A stretch of 7,517 nucleotides of DNA from Alphaproteobacteria bacterium (GTDB taxonomy: Bacteria > Pseudomonadota > Alphaproteobacteria > Rickettsiales > SXRF01). The notes beneath the pieces were generated by a model. It saw only the letters and a program-made list of their open reading frames with translations. It searched no databases and had not been told where the DNA came from. Below are positions 1-6,600 of the stretch, one piece after another. The stretch covers positions 1 to 7,517 of the forward strand of contig JAFATP010000044.1 of NCBI GenBank assembly GCA_019243895.1, read 5' to 3'. Both the position numbers and the translations under genes were made by a program. The first letter of the stretch is position 1. Every line of letters starts with the position of its first letter.

Positions 1-438
1 AAGGACAGCGTGGCGGACAAGGTGAAGCACCTGGAGGCGGGAGCCGATGATTACCTCACCAAGCCGTTTTCCTTCGAGGAATTGCTGGTGCGCATCCGCG
101 CGCTGCTGCGCCGCGCCCCCACCCAGCGGGCGGACATTATCAAGGTGGCAGATCTGGAGGTGAACCGGCTGGCGCACCAGGTGCGGCGGGCAGGAAAGCG
201 CATCGATCTAAGCGCCAAGGAATATGCGCTGCTGGAATATCTGGCGCTGAACAGCGGGCGGGTGCTGTCACGCACCATGATCATCGAGCATGTATGGGAT
301 CAGAGCTTCGACGCGCTGACCAATATCGTGGACGTCTATGTGCGCCAGCTGCGCGCCAAAATCGACGACGGCTTCGGCAGCAAGCTGATCAAGACGGTGC
401 GCGGCGTCGGCTACAGCCTGGGCGAGGCGGCGGAATGA
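1..438 (+). CDS. OmpR/CusR-type response regulator, 3' part (N-terminus outside window)
   Basis: The reading frame is open from the first base, so the gene enters from upstream; 145 codons are present before TGA. OmpR-family regulators are usually about 220-230 residues, so roughly the first 80 are missing, including the phospho-acceptor Asp. What remains starts late in the receiver domain: the G-A-D-D-Y-L-T-K-P-F segment carries the conserved Lys (codon 61-63) that contacts the phosphoryl group. A winged-helix DNA-binding domain follows, with the typical D-L-S-A-K-E-Y, V-L-S-R, V-W-D, N-I-V-D-V and T-V-R-G-V-G-Y blocks. The wording of the wing and recognition region resembles the CusR/CopR heavy-metal branch, but this is by-eye recognition and does not prove metal sensing. 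Its stop overlaps the start of the kinase gene, so the two are a cognate pair. It probably activates this efflux operon. The GTG at position 10 is an internal Val, not the start. Confidence 0.95.
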   Translation, partial: KDSVADKVKHLEAGADDYLTKPFSFEELLVRIRALLRRAPTQRADIIKVADLEVNRLAHQVRRAGKRIDLSAKEYALLEYLALNSGRVLSRTMIIEHVWDQSFDALTNIVDVYVRQLRAKIDDGFGSKLIKTVRGVGYSLGEAAE

Positions 439-1856
439 ACACGCGCTCCATCCATTTCCGGCTGATCCTCTGGTATAGCGGCCTGATCGCCCTGGTGTCG
501 CTGGCGCTGGGCGCCTATACCTATCATGGGGTAGAGGTGCGGCTGTATGCCGAAATGCAGCAGACGCTCACGCGCCGCGCGCAGCAGATCGCCGATAATA
601 TCCTGGCGAAGACCCCGCCGGAATCGCCGCAGGAAATCGCCGCGCATATTCGCGCCTTGTATTCGCCGGAAGCCAACAACCGGTTCATCCGCATTTTAAG
701 GGGCGATCATTCCGTGCTGTATGTTTCCGGCAGGCCGAAGGACGGGATGTTCGATCCGTCCCGGCTGCCGCTGCCCGCCGATGCCCATCTTCAGGCAACC
801 CGGCTGGAGCCTTTGGCCAGCCGCTCTCGGCTCTTCATTGTTGTCGTGCCGGTTACCGCGCTTGGCCATGATTACCTGATTGAAATGGGAACGCCGACCG
901 ACGGCCCGGACGTGGCGTTGCACGGATTGATCGTCACCTTGCTTTTCGGCCTGCCCATGGCGGTTCTCGCGGTTTCCGCCGGCGGATTCCTGCTCATGCG
1001 CCGCGCATTGAAGCCGGTGGAAGACATCCGCGCCACCGCCGAGCAGATTACGCGCGGCAATCTAAGCCATCGCCTGCCGGTTTCGCCGAGCGGCGACGCG
1101 CTGGAACATCTCTCGGTGACGCTGAACCGCATGCTGGACCGGCTGGAGGACGCTTATGAGCAGGCTACCCGGTTTTCCGCCGATGCCTCGCACGAGTTGC
1201 GCACCCCGCTCACCATCATGCGCGGGGAGCTGGAATCGATCATCCGCGAGGCAGGCGTACCGGCGCCGCTGCGCGAGCGCATTGGCAGCGTGCTGGAAGA
1301 AACCGAGCGCCTGTCCCGCATCACGGAGAGCCTGTTTGCCATTTCGCGGCTGGACGCGGGCGAGGCGAAAATCCAGCATCAAAAATTTGACCTGGCCGCG
1401 CTGGCGCAAGGCACCGCCGAACAGATGCTGCTGCTGGCGGAGGAAAAACAGATCCGCCTGAGCATTCAGGCGCAGCAGCCGGTGTTCATTGACGGCGATG
1501 CGGCGCGCATCAAGCAGATTGTGGTCAACCTGCTGGACAACGCTATCAAATATGCCCCGGGCGGGGGAGCAGTATGGCTGAAGGTGAGCGCGGCGCAACA
1601 CATGGCCCTATTGGAAGTCGGCGATAACGGCGCCGGTATTCCCGCCGAAGTGCTCCCCCATGTTTTTGAGCGCTTTTTCCGTGCGGATAAGGCGCGGTCG
1701 CGCGATTTCGCCGGGGCGGGGCTTGGCCTTGCCATCGTGCGCTCCATCTGCCTGGCGCATGGCGGCAGCGTTGATATCCGGAGCGGCGGCGAAGGGAAGG
1801 GCACCGTGTGCCGGGTGGAATTGCCGCTGGCAAACGGACAGGAGCAAAAATCATGA
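435..1856 (+). CDS. Sensor histidine kinase, partner of the upstream response regulator
   Basis: A 473-residue membrane kinase. It has TM1 at about residues 9-31, a periplasmic sensor region of about 130 residues, TM2 at about 164-188 and a HAMP linker at about 187-240. The dimerisation/phospho-acceptor helix carries F-S-A-D-A-S-H-E-L-R-T-P-L with His253. The ATPase domain has an N box (N365, N369), a G1 box D-N-G-A-G (397-401), an F box around F411-F415 and a G2 box G-A-G-L-G-L (427-432). All catalytic blocks look intact. I chose the ATG at 435 because it gives the 4-base ATGA overlap with the regulator stop, a GAGG lies 7 bases upstream (424-427), and the protein then begins just before TM1; an earlier in-frame start at 294 lies deep in the regulator gene. 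The sensor region has no Cys but several His (71, 92, 118, 145). That allows but does not show metal sensing; its ligand is unknown. The layout resembles CusS/QseC-like kinases. Confidence 0.95.
   Translation: MNTRSIHFRLILWYSGLIALVSLALGAYTYHGVEVRLYAEMQQTLTRRAQQIADNILAKTPPESPQEIAAHIRALYSPEANNRFIRILRGDHSVLYVSGRPKDGMFDPSRLPLPADAHLQATRLEPLASRSRLFIVVVPVTALGHDYLIEMGTPTDGPDVALHGLIVTLLFGLPMAVLAVSAGGFLLMRRALKPVEDIRATAEQITRGNLSHRLPVSPSGDALEHLSVTLNRMLDRLEDAYEQATRFSADASHELRTPLTIMRGELESIIREAGVPAPLRERIGSVLEETERLSRITESLFAISRLDAGEAKIQHQKFDLAALAQGTAEQMLLLAEEKQIRLSIQAQQPVFIDGDAARIKQIVVNLLDNAIKYAPGGGAVWLKVSAAQHMALLEVGDNGAGIPAEVLPHVFERFFRADKARSRDFAGAGLGLAIVRSICLAHGGSVDIRSGGEGKGTVCRVELPLANGQEQKS
1840..1844 (+). 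promoter_or_regulatory. Shine-Dalgarno of the adaptor gene
   Basis: AGGAG lies 8 bases before the ATG at 1853, inside the last codons of the kinase gene. It decides the adaptor start in favour of this ATG over the in-frame GTG at 1808, which would add 15 residues ahead of the membrane anchor. The ATG also overlaps the kinase stop as ATGA. Confidence 0.75.
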
Positions 1857-2938
1857 GAAAGCGTCTGCTATGGCTATCGGTTGCCGCGGTGTTAGCTGTT
1901 GTAGCGGTTCTTAAGCTGGCAACAACGTTTCCCACGCATGCCTCGCTGCCGAAACCGGACGGCAAGCCGGTTGCCGTGGCCACGGTCACGCGCGGCAACT
2001 TAACGCGGCGGCTGACGTTAAGCGCCGAGCTGCGCCCCTTCGAGGAAGCGGACCTGCATGCGAAGATCGCCGGATTTCTCAAGACCATCACGGTGGATAT
2101 CGGCGATCAGGTGAGGGCAGGGCAGGTGATCGCCACGTTGGATATCGACGAGCTGAAAGACGATCTTGCGCGCAGCAACGCCGCTTACCGCGACGCCAAG
2201 CTGGATTATGACCGCGTCAGCGCCGTCATCAGGAAACGCCCCGGCTTGCTGGCGCAGGAAGAGGTGGATAAGGCCCAGGCCGCGTATGAGATGGCCAAGG
2301 CCAACCAGCAAAAGGCCAGAACCCTGCTGGAATACGCCACCATCACGGCGCCGTTCGACGGCGTGGTGACCAAGCGTTTCGCCGATCCCGGCGCGCTGAT
2401 CCAGGCAGGCGTCAATTCGAGCACGCAGGCGATGCCGGTGGTGCACCTGGCGGATAACACCAAGCTACGCCTGGTGTTCCCGGTTCCCGAATCGGCGGTG
2501 CCGTATGTCAGGGTCGGCACGCCGGTGGAAGTCACGGTGCAATCCACCGGGCAGACGATGAAGAGCGCCGTGGCGCGCATCGCCGGGAACGTGGACAGCG
2601 CCACGCGCACAATGGAAACCGAGGTGGACCTCGATAACCGCGACCGGCGCATCACGCCGGGCATGTATGCCTCCGTTGCCATCGACCTTGAGCGCAAAGA
2701 CGCGGTGCCGTCGCTGCCGGTGCAGGCGATCGCCGGGGGCGACAAGCCCAACGTGTGGCGGGTGAACGATAAGAATGAAATCGAAGAAATTCCGGTGGCA
2801 CTCGGCCTGCAAACCGCCGACAAGGTGGAAATCCTGAACGGCGCGGGCGAAGGTGACCGCGTGGTGTTCGGCAGCCGCGGCGCGCTTGCCGTCGGCATGA
2901 AAGTCGAAGCGAAACCCATTGCGGAAAAAAGAGACTGA
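1853..2938 (+). CDS. RND efflux periplasmic adaptor (membrane fusion protein, HlyD/AcrA type)
   Basis: A 361-residue adaptor that bridges the inner-membrane pump and the outer-membrane channel. After a basic start (M-R-K-R) comes a hydrophobic stretch at about residues 5-23. There is no lipobox Cys, so it is probably held by an uncleaved N-terminal helix, not by a lipid anchor. Domains in order: first lipoyl half at about 62-98 (A-K-I-A-G-F-L, D-I-G-D-Q-V-R-A-G-Q-V-I), a short coiled-coil hairpin at about 97-157 rich in Ala, Lys and Gln, second lipoyl half at about 159-183 (T-I-T-A-P-F-D-G-V-V, D-P-G-A-L-I), beta-barrel at about 198-285 (ending R-I-T-P-G-M-Y-A) and membrane-proximal domain at about 286-352. 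The hairpin is on the short side, as in many AcrA-like adaptors. Length is usual for the family. The next gene starts 2 bases after its stop. The substrate cannot be read from the adaptor. Confidence 0.95.
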   Translation: MRKRLLWLSVAAVLAVVAVLKLATTFPTHASLPKPDGKPVAVATVTRGNLTRRLTLSAELRPFEEADLHAKIAGFLKTITVDIGDQVRAGQVIATLDIDELKDDLARSNAAYRDAKLDYDRVSAVIRKRPGLLAQEEVDKAQAAYEMAKANQQKARTLLEYATITAPFDGVVTKRFADPGALIQAGVNSSTQAMPVVHLADNTKLRLVFPVPESAVPYVRVGTPVEVTVQSTGQTMKSAVARIAGNVDSATRTMETEVDLDNRDRRITPGMYASVAIDLERKDAVPSLPVQAIAGGDKPNVWRVNDKNEIEEIPVALGLQTADKVEILNGAGEGDRVVFGSRGALAVGMKVEAKPIAEKRD

Positions 2939-2940
2939 CC

Positions 2941-3657
2941 ATGCCGCCGAAAATCACCGCCGCCGAACTGGAAATGCTCGCCGCCCTGAGCACGCCCGCC
3001 GTGTGCAACGCCATCGAAACCTTCAATATCCGCCTGCGCAACGAAGGCTATATGGACGGCAGCATCATGAACCGCCTGCCGAAGCTGCAGCCGATGATCG
3101 GCTATGCGGTGACCGTGCGCATGCGCACCGACAAGCCGCCCGTGAAGGGATTCACCTATCCCGACCGCAACGACTGGTGGGACATGATCGCCGCCTCTCC
3201 CGGCCCGAAGATCATCGTCATTCAGGATACGGATAAACTGCCGGGCGCGGGCTCCGTGACCGGTGAAGTCCACGCCTCTATTTTCAAGGCCCTCGGCTGC
3301 GTCGGGATTGTCACCAACGGTGCGGTGCGCGACCTGGACGCGCTGGATGCCATGAAGATGCATGTCTACTCCGGCAGCGTCGTGCCCTCGCACGCTTATG
3401 CGCATGTCGTGGATATCGGCGTGCCGGTGCAGATCGGCAACATGACCATCGAAAACGGCGAGCTCCTGCACGGCGACCGGCACGGCATCGTGAAGATCCC
3501 GCTGGCCGTCGCGGCGGATATTCCGGCGGCAGCGCTGGAAATTCTCAACCGCGAACGCGGCATCGTCAGCTTCTGCGCCTCGCCGGAGTTTTCCGTCGAG
3601 AAGCTGCGGGAGATGGTGACGCGCTGGTATGGCAAGCGGCCTGAGGAAAAGAAATAA
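2941..3657 (+). CDS. RraA-family protein, HMG/CHA aldolase-like (possible metal-dependent lyase)
   Basis: A 238-residue soluble protein with no signal peptide or membrane segment, hence cytoplasmic. The core reads G-S-V-T-G-E-V-H then A-L-G-C-V-G-I-V-T-N-G-A-V-R-D, and later H-G-D-R-H-G-I-V-K-I-P (177-187). These are hallmarks of the RraA/HMG-CHA aldolase fold. Family members include class II pyruvate aldolases and oxaloacetate decarboxylases as well as E. coli RraA, a protein inhibitor of RNase E. Here Glu109 lies 21 residues before Arg130-Asp131, matching the spacing of the D-x20-R-D metal site of the Pseudomonas putida aldolase, so catalysis is plausible. The acidic residue three positions after R-D in some relatives is Ala134 here. 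It is longer than E. coli RraA (about 160 residues), with an extra segment at about 62-82 containing D-R-N-D-W-W. The start sits 2 bases after the adaptor stop with only a weak AGAG behind it, so coupled translation is likely. Its stop overlaps the pump start (TAATG). Automated labels such as 'demethylmenaquinone methyltransferase' for this family are historical errors. Confidence 0.88.
   Translation: MPPKITAAELEMLAALSTPAVCNAIETFNIRLRNEGYMDGSIMNRLPKLQPMIGYAVTVRMRTDKPPVKGFTYPDRNDWWDMIAASPGPKIIVIQDTDKLPGAGSVTGEVHASIFKALGCVGIVTNGAVRDLDALDAMKMHVYSGSVVPSHAYAHVVDIGVPVQIGNMTIENGELLHGDRHGIVKIPLAVAADIPAAALEILNRERGIVSFCASPEFSVEKLREMVTRWYGKRPEEKK
3643..3646 (+). promoter_or_regulatory. Shine-Dalgarno of the RND pump gene
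   Basis: GAGG followed by AAAAG lies 10 bases before the ATG at 3657, within the last codons of the RraA-like gene. With the 1-base TAATG overlap it supports this start. The resulting protein begins a few residues before TM1, as is usual for RND permeases. Confidence 0.6.
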
Positions 3658-6600
3658 TGCCTGGTTTTTCGATACGCTATCCGTATTTCATTATCGTCTG
3701 CTGCTTGATCGCCTGCGTGGTGGGCATCACCAGCCTGGTGCGCCTGCCGGTGGATCTGTTCCCGCAAATCCGCATCCCGGTGGTGGTGGTTGCCACGTTT
3801 TATTCCGGTATGCCGCCCGAACAGATCGAAACCTCCATCACCAGCCGTTTCGAGCGCTTCTTCACCCTGGCCAGCGGCATCGACCATATCGAATCGCGCT
3901 CGCTGCCCGGCGTCAGCCTGATCAAGATTTATTTTCAGCCGGGCGGCAATCCCGACACGGCGGTTTCTACCATTTCCAACCTGGCGATGGCGAATCTGCG
4001 CCGCCTGCCGCCCGGCACGCTGCCGCCGGTGGTGCTGAAATTCGATGCGTCCAGCCTGCCGGTGTGCCTGATCACCCTGAAGGCCAATAACCTGAATGAA
4101 ACGCAGCTGCGCGATCTCGGCCAATTCAATATCCGCAACCAGGTGGCGGGCGTGCCCGGCGCATCGGTGCCGCAGCCGTTCGGCGGCCGGTACCGGCAGA
4201 TCATGGTGTATGTCGATCCGCTTAAGCTGGAAGCCAACCAGCTTTCCGTGATGGACGTGGTGCGCTCGATTAACGATTCCAACCTGATCCTGCCCGCCGG
4301 AGACGTGAAGATCGGCCCCATCGACTATAATCTGTTCACCAACAGCCAGCTGGACAGCGTGAAAGACGTCAACGGCGTGCCGCTGAAAACGGTGGGCGCG
4401 TCGTCGGTGACGGTGGCGGATGTCGGGCAGGCCGTGGACGGCGCGCAGATTCAGACCAATATCGTGCGCATCGACGGCCAGCCGTCGGTGTATCTGCCGG
4501 TGCTGAAGCAGGGAGGGGACTCCAACACCATCGCCATCGTCGACGGCGTTAAAAGAGTGGTGGCGAACCTGCTGGACACGCCGAAAGAACTGGTGACGAA
4601 AGTAGTGTTCGACCAATCGATCTTCGTCAAGCAGGCCATCGAGAACCTGCTGCATGAAGGCGCCATCGGCCTGGTGCTGACGGGATTGATGATCCTGCTC
4701 TTCCTTGGCTCCGTGCGCGCCACGCTGGGAGTGTTTTTCTCGATCCCGCTGTCGGTGCTGGCCACTTTCATGATTCTGGCCCTGGGCGATAATACCGTCA
4801 ATTCGATGATCCTGGGCGGGCTGGCGCTGGCGTTCTCACGGCTAATCGATAATTCGGTGGTGGTGCTGGAAAATATCTTCCGCCACCTGGAGCTTGGCGA
4901 GCCGCCGGAGATCGCCGCGGAGATCGCGGGGCGCGAGGTGGCGCTGCCGGTGCTGGCGGCGACGCTCACCACCGCCATCGTGTTTTTCCCGGTGACATTC
5001 CTTTACGGCGTCAGCCGGTATCTGTTCTCGGCGCTGGCGCTTTCCGTGGTAATCGCGCTCTTTGCTTCCTATGTGGTGGCGATGACGGTGGTGCCGCTGT
5101 TCTGCGCCAAATATCTGCGCGGGCATGGGCTGCATCCCCTGGAGAAACCGGCCATCGGCACCAACCATCCCAATGCGCTGGCGCTGGGCGAGCGCTTCAA
5201 GCGGTGGTTCAACGCCAGTTTCGAAGCGCTGCTGGCGCGGTATGATTACTGGATCGAGCGGGCCTTGGTGCGGCCCGCGCTCACCCTGGTCGCATTGCTG
5301 GGGATTTTCGGCGCGAGCCTGGCGCTGTTCCCGCTGCTGGGATTTTCCTACTTCCCGCGCACAGATCCCGGTCAGTTCGTTATCAACCTGAAGGCGCCCA
5401 CCGGCACGCGGGCGGAGGATACGCAAAAGGAGGTAGCCAAGGTGGAGGATATCATTCGCCGCATCGTGCCGAAGGACGAGTTGGACGTGATTACCTCAAA
5501 CATCGGCAGCACGCCGGATTTCTCGGCTATTTACACGCCCAACACCGCATCGCACACCGCTTTCGTGCAGGCCAGCCTGAAGGAAGGGCACCAGACCGGC
5601 AGCTATGAGTATATGGATAAGGTACGCGCGGCGGTGCAGCGGGAATTGCCGGAGCTGACCACGTATTTCCAATCGGGCGGGCTGGTGGACGCCGTGCTGA
5701 ATCTGGGATTGCCCGCGCCCATCGATATCCAGGTCAGCGGCAATAACCTGCATAATGCATATCAGGCCGCCGCCGCGATCGCGCTGAAGGTGAACCAGCT
5801 GGAAGGGGTGAGCGATGTGTTCATCCCGCAGGATATCGACGCCCCGGCGCTGAAGATGAATGTAGACCGCATCCACGCCAGCGAGATGGGATTAAGCCAG
5901 AAGGAGATCGTTGACAGCGTGATCACCGCGCTGACCTCCAACCAGATGATCGCGCCGAGCTATTGGGTGGACCCCCGCACCGGCTATGATTACATGCTGA
6001 CCGTGCAATACCCGGAAGGCCATATCCAGTCGCTGACCGACCTCAAATCCATTCCCATCCGCGGCGCGGGCGAAAAAATCCCCACCCGGCTGGACATGGT
6101 GGCGGATATGAAGCCCATCGAATCCCCGACCGTGGTCAATCATTACCAGCTGCGGCGCGTCATCGATATTTACGTGGCGGCGAAGCACGAGGATTTAAGC
6201 CGCGTGGCGGCGGGCATTGACCGGATCATCGCCGGCACGGCCTTGCCGGACGGCATCCGCGTCACCCTGCGCGGCTCCGTGGAAGCCATGCACACGTCGT
6301 TCAAAAGCTTCGGGCTGGGCCTGCTGCTGTCGGTGCTGCTGGTGTATCTGGTGCTGGTGGCGCAGTTTAAATCCTTCATCGATCCCTTCATCATCCTGCT
6401 GGCGGTGCCGCCGGGACTGGCGGGAGTGCTGCTGACGCTGTTCCTCACCGGCACCACGTTGAACGTGATGTCGCTGATGGGCATCGTCATGCTGACCGGC
6501 ATCGCCGTTTCCAACTCCATCCTGATCGTTGAATTCACGCATCGGCAGATTGAGGAAGGCTTGCCGCTGAAAGAGGCGGTCGCCACCGCCTGCCGCGTGC

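Noticed and set aside
294..434. N-terminal extension of the histidine kinase from an earlier in-frame start
   Set aside because: The extension lies inside the regulator's DNA-binding domain and has no protein-like features. The ATG at 435 gives the normal overlap and places TM1 near the N-terminus.
1821..1833. Small perfect inverted repeat (TTGCC-GCT-GGCAA) near the end of the kinase gene as a terminator or operator
   Set aside because: The stem is five bases with a three-base loop and no following T-run, it lies inside coding sequence, and the downstream gene overlaps the kinase. A terminator here makes no sense and chance explains it.
1808..1852. GTG start adding 15 residues to the adaptor
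   Set aside because: The AGGAG at 1840-1844 and the ATGA overlap favour the ATG at 1853. The shorter form begins with a normal basic stretch followed by the membrane anchor.
2925..2931. A-run followed by G (AAAAAAG) near the adaptor end as a programmed frameshift site
   Set aside because: The run is out of register with the X-XXY-YYZ reading needed in the adaptor frame (codons are GAA AAA AGA). The adaptor and the next gene are both complete without a shift.
2206..3483. Long open frame on the minus strand (425 codons) opposite the adaptor and RraA-like genes
   Set aside because: It lies wholly antisense to two well-supported genes and crosses their junction. Its translation is rich in His, Arg and Ser with no recognisable domain. 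GC-rich coding DNA often leaves such open antisense frames.
3396..4655. Long open frame on the minus strand (419 codons) opposite the RraA-like and pump genes
   Set aside because: Antisense to clear family matches, with a low-complexity His/Arg/Gln/Asp-rich product and no ribosome-binding site or domain evidence. It is a shadow of the plus-strand coding frame.
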